Assembly: GCA_965229695.1 (NCBI GenBank)
Contig: OZ245921.1
Coordinates: 1,240,001 to 1,304,000, forward strand
DNA: 64,000 nucleotides
Direction: 5' to 3'
From: JANSYL01 sp965229695
Lineage (GTDB): Bacteria; Pseudomonadota; Alphaproteobacteria; Rhodobacterales; Rhodobacteraceae
Made by a program: the position numbers and the translations under genes. Shown piece by piece: positions 16,855-24,177 of the stretch. The notes beneath the pieces were generated by a model. It ran no database searches. It was not told where the DNA came from and saw only the letters and a list, made by a program, of their open reading frames with translations. Each line of letters starts with the position of its first letter. The stretch's first letter is position 1.

Positions 16855-18194
16855 GCAGCCCTCCGCACGCGGGCCCATTCCGGCACCCAATCGCCATGGG
16901 CGGCCAAAAGATCGCTGACCAGGCTGCGGATCTGCCGCAAATCCAGCTCGGCAGCCGTGTGCGGGTCCATGTAAGCGGCGTGGTAAATGTGTTCGACATT
17001 TTCCTCGACCAGCGCACGCACCACCAGTTCCTGCACATTGATCTGAGTGCGCATCAGCGCGATCAGCTGCGGCGGAATATCGGTGACAACCGTCGGCTGA
17101 CAGCCATTGGCATCAACCAGCGTTGGGGTTTCAACCGCCGCGCCCATTGGCAGTTGTGGGATTTGCCCCTTGTTGGGCAGGTTCGCGGTGATCTTGACCG
17201 GATTATCGGTGACAATCGCATTCATCAGCTCTGCCGCGAATTCATGCGATTTGGTCACGTCGATGGTTTCAGCTTGACGCAACGCCTGAGCTTGCTCGGC
17301 CCATTCGGCCATCTGAATCTCGCAGCGCGCCGGGTATTCATCCAGCGGGATGCCAAACTGCTCAATCAAATCCTCGCGGCCATCCTTGATGAACCAGGGC
17401 ACATATTCGGCCAGATGTTCCGAGCTTTCGGTGCAAAAATAGCCCAGATGCTCCATCACCTCGAACCGCACTTTGTTGGAACAATGCGGGCGTTCCAGTG
17501 GGGTCTTAGGCAAGCGCCCGCTGCGATAGCCTTCGCGCAAACGCGGGTAAAGCGATTGACCGTTATGGGTCACATCCAAGAAAAACGCGACATGGTTGAT
17601 GCCCGCCACGCGGTGCTGAATCTCATGCGCCGGAATATCCAGATCATGGGCGAATTCGGCCACGGTGTTTTGCACCGAATGGCACAGGCCCGCCTGTTTC
17701 ACATGGGGGAAGCGTTCGTTCAGCGCCCAGGTGTTGGTGGCCATCGGGTTGACATATTGCATCAGCAACGCATTAGGGCAAAGCCGCGCCATATCCTCGG
17801 CCACAGCCCAAAGATGCGGGACGGTGCGCAGCCCGCGCATGATGCCGCCAATGCCCAGCGTGTCGGCAATGGTTTGGCGCAGCCCATATTGCTTCGGAAT
17901 ATCGAAATCGATCACCGTCGACGGACGATAGCCCCCGATCTGGAACGCGGTCACCACAAAATCGGCGCCGTCCAGGGCCCGCGCGCGGTCGGTCGTCGCC
18001 TCGACCGTCGCGGCGCTGCCCATGGTCTGGATCATCTTGCGCACCACCAGTTCGGATTCCGCCAGCCGGTTGGTGTCGATATCCATCAGCGAAATCTGTG
18101 CATTCGCCAAGGCAGGAAAATGGAGCATATCGCCCACGATATTCTTCATGAAGATCGTCGAGCCTGCCCCAATAAAGGCAAGTTTGATGGTCAT
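16851..18194 (-). CDS. melA: GH4 alpha-galactosidase
   Basis: This 447-residue family 4 glycosidase uses NAD+ and Mn2+ in an oxidation-elimination mechanism. The N-terminal Rossmann start is KLAFIGAGSTIF, metal-binding Cys and His fall in GLCHSVQ and GINHVAFF, and AFQIGGYRPS is typical of MelA. It has no signal peptide and should act on alpha-galactosides brought in by the sugar importer encoded just upstream. It overlaps the malG-type permease gene and the SDR gene by four bases each. Related GH4 galacturonidases cannot be fully excluded, but the Dgo genes favour galactose. Confidence 0.93.
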   Translation of the reverse strand: MTIKLAFIGAGSTIFMKNIVGDMLHFPALANAQISLMDIDTNRLAESELVVRKMIQTMGSAATVEATTDRARALDGADFVVTAFQIGGYRPSTVIDFDIPKQYGLRQTIADTLGIGGIMRGLRTVPHLWAVAEDMARLCPNALLMQYVNPMATNTWALNERFPHVKQAGLCHSVQNTVAEFAHDLDIPAHEIQHRVAGINHVAFFLDVTHNGQSLYPRLREGYRSGRLPKTPLERPHCSNKVRFEVMEHLGYFCTESSEHLAEYVPWFIKDGREDLIEQFGIPLDEYPARCEIQMAEWAEQAQALRQAETIDVTKSHEFAAELMNAIVTDNPVKITANLPNKGQIPQLPMGAAVETPTLVDANGCQPTVVTDIPPQLIALMRTQINVQELVVRALVEENVEHIYHAAYMDPHTAAELDLRQIRSLVSDLLAAHGDWVPEWARVRRAA

Positions 18195-19039
18195 TTCACG
18201 GCACCCAAAGTGAGACCTGCGATGAAGTGTTTTTGCAGCATGAAGAAGATCGCCACCGGCGGGATCGCCGCCACGATGCTGCCAGCGCTCATCAAATGAT
18301 ATTGCGCCACGAATTGCGAGTTGAACGATGTGATGCCCGCCGTCACCGGCTGCGCATCAGGCCCCTGGGTCAACACAATCGCCCAGAAGTAATCGTTCCA
18401 GATGAAGGTGAAGATCAGAACCGCCAGCGCTGCGATGGCCGGGCGCATCAAGGGCAGCACGACGAACCAGAAGATACGCCATTCGGCCACACCTTCGACC
18501 CGCGCGGCCTCGATCAACTCATAGGGCAGCGCGCGGATGAAGTTCCGCATGAAAAGTGTGCAGAACCCAGTTTGGAACGCGATGTGGAACATCACCAACC
18601 CAGCGCGGGTGTCATAAAGGCCCATATTCACCGTTAGATCGCGCACCGGCACCATGAGGATCTGGAACGGCACGAAATTGCCCGCGATGAACATGAAAAA
18701 GATCAGCAGATTGCCGCGGAACCGGTACACACCCAGGGCAAAGCCCGTCATGCAGCTGAGCGCCACGGCACCAATCACCGTTGGCACGGTGATCAAGACC
18801 GAGTTCCACAAATAGCGCGGCATGTCGCTTTCAAAGAACACGCGGCCATAGTTGTTGAAGAACTCGAAGGATGAGGGCACGCCCCAGTAATTGCCGGCCC
18901 CGAAATCCGCAAAGGGGCGGATCGAAAACAGCATCACTGCAATCAGCGGCAACAGCCACAGGACCAGGGCAATCGGCAGCAGCGATTGATAGGTGATCTG
19001 CGCGGCGCGGGATTGTTTTTGGATCGGTGCGGGAAACAT
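18191..19039 (-). CDS. sugar ABC importer permease, MalG type
   Basis: This 282-residue inner-membrane protein has about six membrane segments and the EAA loop EAARVEGVAEWRIFWFVVLPLMRP, which contacts the ATPase. The start at 19039 lies 17 bases after the MalF-type gene, behind a GAGGGGGTAGAG ribosome site. Its stop overlaps melA. Together with the MalF-type partner, the binding protein at 20107 and the ATPase encoded divergently at 22316, it should import galactosides. Confidence 0.94.
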   Translation of the reverse strand: MFPAPIQKQSRAAQITYQSLLPIALVLWLLPLIAVMLFSIRPFADFGAGNYWGVPSSFEFFNNYGRVFFESDMPRYLWNSVLITVPTVIGAVALSCMTGFALGVYRFRGNLLIFFMFIAGNFVPFQILMVPVRDLTVNMGLYDTRAGLVMFHIAFQTGFCTLFMRNFIRALPYELIEAARVEGVAEWRIFWFVVLPLMRPAIAALAVLIFTFIWNDYFWAIVLTQGPDAQPVTAGITSFNSQFVAQYHLMSAGSIVAAIPPVAIFFMLQKHFIAGLTLGAVK

Positions 19040-19056
19040 GTCTCTACCCCCTCGCC

Positions 19057-19992
19057 TTAGCGCCGCGCTTCTTTTTCATCGCGCCACATCGAATAGAGGA
19101 AGTAGGCGATGAAGAAGAGCATGATGAAGAACAGGACGACCGCGATGGCCGAGCCATAGCCCATTCGGAACCCGAACTCGGATAGCGCGCGTTCGAACAT
19201 GTAGAAGCTAAGCACCCGGGTCGAGCCGAAGGGCCCGCCATTGGTCATGATCGAGATGAGATCAAAGGACCGCAACGCGCCAATGATCGTCACCACAAAG
19301 GCGATGAAGGTGGCTGGCTTCAACTGGGGCAGCACAACGTACCACAGCATTTTCCAACCGCGCGCGCCGTCCAGCCGCCCGGCCTCAACCTGCTCCGGAT
19401 CGACCGCGTTCAGGCCGGTCAGATACAGAATCATGCAGTAGGCTGTCTGCGGCCAAAGCCCGGCGGCGATGATGCCATAGGTGGCCAGGGTCGGGTCGCC
19501 CAACACATTGATCGGCCCCATGCCCAACAAGCCCAAGGCCCCGTTCAGCAACCCTTCGCGCGGCAGATAGAACCAGGAAAACACCAGGCCAACCACCACT
19601 TGGCTGAGAACAAAGGGGAAGAAAAACAGCGACTTATAAAGCCGGATACCAGTAACCGTCTGGTTCAAAAACAGCGCGATGAACAGACCCGCCGGGATCG
19701 CCAGAAGATACAGAACCAACCATTTCACGTTGTTCCAAAGCGAAATCTCAAAATTCCGGTCGGTCATCAACTCTTCATAGTTGCGAAGACCGACATAGGT
19801 TGCCTCGCCCAGGCCATCCCATTCGTAAAGTGAGATTGCCATGGATTGGAAAATTGGGATGACGACGTAAACCGCAAAGAACAAGACGCCCGGAAACAGG
19901 AACATCAACGGGGTCACAATCATACGGTTGCGCGCAAGCCATGTTTGCTGCGGGTGAAAATCGCTGGATGAAGACATATCAGTGCTGGCCAC
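19057..19992 (-). CDS. sugar ABC importer permease, MalF type
   Basis: This 311-residue inner-membrane protein has a polar N-terminus, about six membrane segments and the EAA loop EAGRLDGARGWKMLWYVVLPQLKP. I chose the GTG at 19992 because AAGGAGGG sits at the right distance upstream; the ATG five codons later and a more distant upstream frame lack such a site. It is the first membrane component after the binding-protein gene, from which it is separated by a strong hairpin. Confidence 0.93.
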   Translation of the reverse strand: MASTDMSSSSDFHPQQTWLARNRMIVTPLMFLFPGVLFFAVYVVIPIFQSMAISLYEWDGLGEATYVGLRNYEELMTDRNFEISLWNNVKWLVLYLLAIPAGLFIALFLNQTVTGIRLYKSLFFFPFVLSQVVVGLVFSWFYLPREGLLNGALGLLGMGPINVLGDPTLATYGIIAAGLWPQTAYCMILYLTGLNAVDPEQVEAGRLDGARGWKMLWYVVLPQLKPATFIAFVVTIIGALRSFDLISIMTNGGPFGSTRVLSFYMFERALSEFGFRMGYGSAIAVVLFFIMLFFIAYFLYSMWRDEKEARR

Positions 19993-20062
19993 GCCCAACC
20001 CTCCTTGGGGAAAGTCCATGCGAAAGCCGGTAAAGGCTTACGAATGGGCTTTCGGATTAGGG

Positions 20063-20089
20063 CCGCATCCCGATACGACCGGGATGCGG
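20063..20089 (-). promoter_or_regulatory. strong intercistronic hairpin after the sugar-binding-protein gene
   Basis: CCGCATCCCG and CGGGATGCGG form a perfect ten-pair stem around loop ATACGAC, 17 bases downstream of the binding-protein stop. There is no T-tract on the minus strand after it, so partial termination or mRNA 3'-end protection is more likely than complete termination. Confidence 0.72.
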
Positions 20090-20106
20090 TAATCTTATAT
20101 CAAAAC

Positions 20107-21369
20107 TTAGTAGATGCGCTGGCGCGCGGCTTCCAAGCGCTGCAGGATGTCATCCAGGTTGTCCGGGAAGACCATGAATTCCTGCAAACCTTCCATCCCG
20201 ATCGAGGCCATCTCGGCCGGGAAGTCGCGGTCGAAGAACTGCGCGATCCCGCCCTGGGCATTGCCCGACAGCATCTCAAAGCCCTGCTGGATGAACTCAT
20301 CATCCGCCACCGACGCGTTGGCGTTGATCGGCAGCTGACCCAACCCATCAGGGCCGTTGATGCGGGTCTGAACCTCGGGCGAGGTCACAAACTGCAGGAA
20401 CGCACGGGCTGCAGCCACGTTTTCCGCACCCGAGGGCACGTGGAACGTGTCGGTCGGCGCGTCTTCACCCTGGGGCAGACCTTCGGTGATGGTCGGGAAC
20501 TGGTAGAAATCCAGCTGATCATCGGTCAGGCCGCCATTGCGCAGCTGATCCACCGCAAAGTTACCGATCAGGTAGGCGGTCGCCTCACCATTCACGACGA
20601 AGGGCAGAGCCTCCTGCCAGGAATAGTTCTGGTGGTCTTCCAAGAAGGCCCCCATGTCGATCAGGGTGCGCCAGTTTTCAAAGGTCGCCCGCACGCGATC
20701 ATCGGTCCAGGGCACTTCGCCCAAGGCCAGCTGCATGTGGAAGTCGAACCCGTTGGTGCGCATGTTCAGATAGTCGAACCAGCCGCCAGCGGTCCAAAGG
20801 AACTTGGAGCCAATCGCGTAACACGCACGGCCCGAATCGATGATGACCTGGCAGTTTGCGACTTCTTCTTCCCAGGTGGCCGGTTCGCTCAGGCCCAGCT
20901 CGTTGAAGATGTCTTCGCGGTAATAGATGCCCCACTGATAGTAGGTATAGGGCACACCCCACTGGGCATCGTTCATCGTCATCGCACCGCGAACGGATTC
21001 CAGACCTTCGAAATCGCCTGCATCCCACCATTCGGAGATGTCCATGAACAGGCCTGCATCCACATAGGGGCCCATGCGGTTGGCGGCGTACCAGTTCACC
21101 ACATCCGGCGGGTTCGCCGAAAGCACGTTGCGGATCTGGGTTTTCCAGGCCTCGCGGTCGACGATTTCCAGCTCGACCGTCAGGTTCGGGTGCATTTCGT
21201 CAAACTCAGACGCCAAACCCTCCATGACCGCACGCGGGCCTGGGTTCGACATGTCCGAGAAAATGCGCAACGTGCCCTCAAGGGCTGCATGGCCGTCGGC
21301 ATAAGCCGCGCCCGCCAGCATTGTTGCACCGGCCAGCGCCGCGGCGCCGGATTTAAAGATGGAACGCAT
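20107..21369 (-). CDS. sugar ABC importer substrate-binding protein
   Basis: This 420-residue family-1 sugar-binding protein has a signal peptide (SIFKSGAAALAGATMLAGAAYA) and the usual GTLRIFSDMSNPGPRAVMEG start, VNGEATAYLIGNFAVDQL near the hinge, and a C-terminal helical region. The ATG at 21369 follows GGGAGGAC closely. As first gene of the galactoside operon it faces the iclR-type gene. A galactoside ligand (such as melibiose, raffinose or lactose) is inferred from the two galactosidases downstream. Confidence 0.93.
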   Translation of the reverse strand: MRSIFKSGAAALAGATMLAGAAYADGHAALEGTLRIFSDMSNPGPRAVMEGLASEFDEMHPNLTVELEIVDREAWKTQIRNVLSANPPDVVNWYAANRMGPYVDAGLFMDISEWWDAGDFEGLESVRGAMTMNDAQWGVPYTYYQWGIYYREDIFNELGLSEPATWEEEVANCQVIIDSGRACYAIGSKFLWTAGGWFDYLNMRTNGFDFHMQLALGEVPWTDDRVRATFENWRTLIDMGAFLEDHQNYSWQEALPFVVNGEATAYLIGNFAVDQLRNGGLTDDQLDFYQFPTITEGLPQGEDAPTDTFHVPSGAENVAAARAFLQFVTSPEVQTRINGPDGLGQLPINANASVADDEFIQQGFEMLSGNAQGGIAQFFDRDFPAEMASIGMEGLQEFMVFPDNLDDILQRLEAARQRIY

Positions 21370-21398
21370 GGTGTCCTCCCTAGCTGGTTCCATTATTT

Positions 21399-21423
21399 GA
21401 AACTTGGTTTCTTATGTTGAAAT
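21399..21423. promoter_or_regulatory. candidate IclR operator with three half-sites
   Basis: In the 140-base gap between the divergent binding-protein and IclR genes, GAAAC (21399-21403), GTTTC (21407-21411) and GAAAT (21419-21423) form two nested dyads, GAAAC-N3-GTTTC and GTTTC-N7-GAAAT. AT-rich dyads of this form are usual IclR-family targets, and the site is placed to control both directions. Confidence 0.5.
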
Positions 21424-21509
21424 CCTAGCCCGAGTCAGCCTAGTCTTGTCAACACCAAACCTGGGGCACCCAGGACATAATGGAGACGTAAGGGAGGATC
21501 GGCTGACCC

Positions 21510-22298
21510 ATGGCCGAAAGGACGTCTGGCGAAGGAACCGTGGCCAAAGCCTTGGCCGTATTGGATGAAGTGGCCGCATTCGGCCGCCCGGTTCGCTTTG
21601 CCGAACTGCTGGCCCAAAGCCCCTTTCCCAAAGCCACACTTTATCGATTCGTTCAGGTACTGACCAAGCAGGGGATGCTGCAATTCGATCCAGATCGGCA
21701 AACCTATTCCCCCGGTCTGCGTCTTGTGCGCCTGGCCCATTCGGCTTGGCAGCAGGCGTCCCTGGCCCCGATCGCGCGCCCGCATTTAGATGCGCTATCC
21801 GATGCGGTGGGCGAAACCGTGCACCTCGCGCAGATGGATCACGGCCAGGTTCTCTATGTCGATAAACGCAACGCACGCCACCCGATCGAAATGTATTCGC
21901 AAGCGGGCAAAGTGGGCCCGGCCTATTGCACCGGCGTCGGCAAGGCGATGATCGCCTTTCTACCCGAAGAAGACCTCGTGCCCATCCTGGCGCAGCAATC
22001 CTTCCATCGTTTCACGCCTGGCACCCTGGCCGATGAGACCAGCCTGCGTGCCGAGCTGACCGCGATACGGGATCGCGGCTACGCCTATGACCGGGAAGAA
22101 CATGAACCCGGCATCATCTGTGTCGCGCTGCCGATCCTGACGCGCGCGGGCCGGGTTTTGGGGGCGATGTCGGTGACATCTTCGACAGAACGCACATCGC
22201 TAGAAGAATTAGAGGAACACTTGCCGCGCATCCGCGAAGCGGTGGCGGCCATATCGGCGGAGGCGCAGGATTGGCGCTTTCCCGATGCAGCAGAATAA
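21510..22298 (+). CDS. IclR-family transcriptional regulator of the galactoside genes
   Basis: This 262-residue protein has the two IclR domains: an N-terminal winged helix (about 10-70, TVAKALAVLDEVA...FPKATLYRFVQVLTKQGML) and a C-terminal effector domain ending in the repeat-like PILTRAGRVLGAMSVTSS. The gene is divergent from the importer/catabolic operon and followed 17 bases later by the importer ATPase gene. IclR proteins of sugar-acid pathways often respond to a pathway intermediate, so galactonate or KDGal is a reasonable effector. A GGGAGGA ribosome site precedes the ATG. Confidence 0.92.
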   Translation: MAERTSGEGTVAKALAVLDEVAAFGRPVRFAELLAQSPFPKATLYRFVQVLTKQGMLQFDPDRQTYSPGLRLVRLAHSAWQQASLAPIARPHLDALSDAVGETVHLAQMDHGQVLYVDKRNARHPIEMYSQAGKVGPAYCTGVGKAMIAFLPEEDLVPILAQQSFHRFTPGTLADETSLRAELTAIRDRGYAYDREEHEPGIICVALPILTRAGRVLGAMSVTSSTERTSLEELEEHLPRIREAVAAISAEAQDWRFPDAAE

Positions 22299-22315
22299 GG
22301 CGGGAGGAGACAGCC

Positions 22316-23371
22316 ATGTCAGGCTTGCAACTTGAGAATGTGATCAAACGCTACGGCGCGACGCAGGTGATCCATGGCGTGGATTTGACCATCGAAGATG
22401 GCGAGTTTTGCGTGTTTGTGGGCCCCTCGGGCTGCGGGAAATCCACGCTGTTGCGCATGGTTGCTGGGTTGGAGGAAACCAGCGACGGCCATATCTCGAT
22501 CGGCGGGCGCGACGTGACCAATCTTGACCCGTCGGATCGCGGCGTCGCCATGGTGTTTCAGACCTACGCGCTTTACCCGCATATGACCGTGGCCGAAAAC
22601 ATGGGGTTCGGCCTGAAAATGACCGGTCACGCCAAGGCCGAGATCGACGCAAAGGTTGGCGAAGCCAGCCGTGTGTTGAAGCTCGACGAATACCTCAAGC
22701 GCAAGCCCAAGGCGCTGTCCGGTGGTCAGCGTCAGCGGGTCGCCATCGGGCGGGCCATCGTGCGGGGCCCGGATGTGTTTTTGTTCGATGAGCCGCTGTC
22801 AAACCTAGATGCCGAATTGCGGGTCGAGATGCGGGTGGAAATCGCCCGTCTGCACCAAGAAATCGGCGCGACGATGATCTACGTCACCCATGACCAGACC
22901 GAGGCGATGACCCTTGCTGACAAAATTGTGGTGTTGCGCGCGGGCCGGATCGAACAGGTGGGCAAACCGCTCGACCTCTACAATGACCCGGACAATCAGT
23001 TTGTCGCGGGCTTCATTGGCAGCCCGGCGATGAACTTCTTCCCGGGCACGGCCAAGGGGGGCCAGGTAACCGTTCCCGCGCTTGGCGGGGCGACCATGCC
23101 CGCCCCCGCCTCGATGACCGGGGATGGTGATGTGACCGTGGGCCTGCGCCCCAATCACCTAAGCCTGGGTGAGGGCGACACGCATGAGGTGTATCTGTCC
23201 GAGCAATTGGGCGGCGTTGCCTATCACTATCTGAACGCCCCCGATGGAAGCCGCATCATCGTTGAAGCCCATGATCAAGTTGCACCAAAATCCGGCAGCA
23301 AGATCGGCCTGACATTCGATGCTGGCGACGCGCTCTTCTTTGACACCGGCAGCGGCGCGCGCCTGCGCTAA
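22316..23371 (+). CDS. sugar ABC importer ATP-binding protein (UgpC/MsmK type)
   Basis: This 351-residue ATPase of the MalK/UgpC group has Walker A GPSGCGKST, Q-loop MVFQTYALYPHMT, signature LSGGQRQRVAIGRA, Walker B VFLFDEPLSNLD, and the switch VTHDQTEAMTLADK. A C-terminal TOBE-like regulatory domain starts near residue 235 (GSPAMNFF). The ATG follows CGGGAGGAG. It sits on the IclR arm, apart from the permeases, and should serve the galactoside importer; such ATPases can also serve other sugar importers. Its TAA overlaps the convergent sulfotransferase stop. Confidence 0.93.
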   Translation: MSGLQLENVIKRYGATQVIHGVDLTIEDGEFCVFVGPSGCGKSTLLRMVAGLEETSDGHISIGGRDVTNLDPSDRGVAMVFQTYALYPHMTVAENMGFGLKMTGHAKAEIDAKVGEASRVLKLDEYLKRKPKALSGGQRQRVAIGRAIVRGPDVFLFDEPLSNLDAELRVEMRVEIARLHQEIGATMIYVTHDQTEAMTLADKIVVLRAGRIEQVGKPLDLYNDPDNQFVAGFIGSPAMNFFPGTAKGGQVTVPALGGATMPAPASMTGDGDVTVGLRPNHLSLGEGDTHEVYLSEQLGGVAYHYLNAPDGSRIIVEAHDQVAPKSGSKIGLTFDAGDALFFDTGSGARLR

Positions 23372-24177
23372 GCCATCGCAGGGTGCCCTAGCGTGCCCTG
23401 CAAATCATACCCGTATCGACGCGCGGCGCAGGCGCAGCGGTTTTGCACGATCTCCACGGCGCGGTCCGGCAGCGCGGTGCGCCACAAATTGCGCTCGGGC
23501 CGGGCATCGCTGCTGTGATAGGTGGCCTTGCCCGCGTCCAATCCGGCAAAGCGGATCACCCTTGCCATGGAACCGGGAACATCTTCGATCAGGTCTTCGT
23601 ATCTCAGCTCTAGAATCCGTTCGGGATAGGCCGCCTTCATCACCTGCATGACCGACACCGCCTCTAGCCAAAAGTTGCAGGCGCCATGGATGTCTTTCAC
23701 CTTCACCTGATGGCCGAGATACAGGCTCGCCACCACATTCAGCGGGTTGCGGATGATGTGGAGGAACCGTGCCTTGGGCAGCTCCTGCGCGATCATCGGC
23801 GCGCCATAGACGTTTTGCGGCGTTTTATCGAACCAGCGATAGGGGCCAGTGATACCAAGAACACTGGCGTAAGCCGTGACATAGCTGCGCTGTAGCTCCG
23901 CCTGTGTGCGGCAGGTAGCCAAGAGCCGCCCGAACGCCTGCTCCGAAATCCCATCCATCCCGCGATGTCGCTGCAGCACCGGGTTATTGCGCAACTGGGC
24001 CATGGTCTGCGGGGTGCGATAGGGCGTGGCCCATCGGAAGAAATGGGTTTCTTCGGGGCAGATGAAATTCGGCACCCGCCGCAAAAGGTTGCGGGTCAGC
24101 GTGGTGCCGGACCGAACACATCCGACCAGAAACAGCGGGCGATCATCGGCAAAAGGGGTGTCGGCCGGACCGGTCAC
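23368..24177 (-). CDS. sulfotransferase
   Basis: This protein of about 269 residues has the PAPS-binding loop LVGCVRSGTTLTR near the N-terminus and the 3'-phosphate segment IRNPLNVVASLYLGH, with RYEDLIED later, as in Sulfotransfer families. It should move sulfate from PAPS to a hydroxyl of a glycan or other acceptor. I chose the GTG at 24177 because it overlaps the glycosyltransferase stop as GTGA; an ATG at 24243 would give a longer overlap and 291 residues. It is the last gene of the rml operon, so a rhamnose-containing surface glycan is the likely target. Confidence 0.85.
   Translation of the reverse strand: MTGPADTPFADDRPLFLVGCVRSGTTLTRNLLRRVPNFICPEETHFFRWATPYRTPQTMAQLRNNPVLQRHRGMDGISEQAFGRLLATCRTQAELQRSYVTAYASVLGITGPYRWFDKTPQNVYGAPMIAQELPKARFLHIIRNPLNVVASLYLGHQVKVKDIHGACNFWLEAVSVMQVMKAAYPERILELRYEDLIEDVPGSMARVIRFAGLDAGKATYHSSDARPERNLWRTALPDRAVEIVQNRCACAARRYGYDLQGTLGHPAMA

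Noticed and set aside
16896..18299. 467-codon plus-strand open frame
   Set aside because: It lies antisense to melA, which has clear GH4 motifs, and has no recognisable domain or ribosome site.
20005..21420. 471-codon plus-strand open frame
   Set aside because: It is the antisense shadow of the sugar-binding-protein gene; high GC at third positions keeps the opposite strand open, and it has His/Arg-rich, non-protein-like composition.
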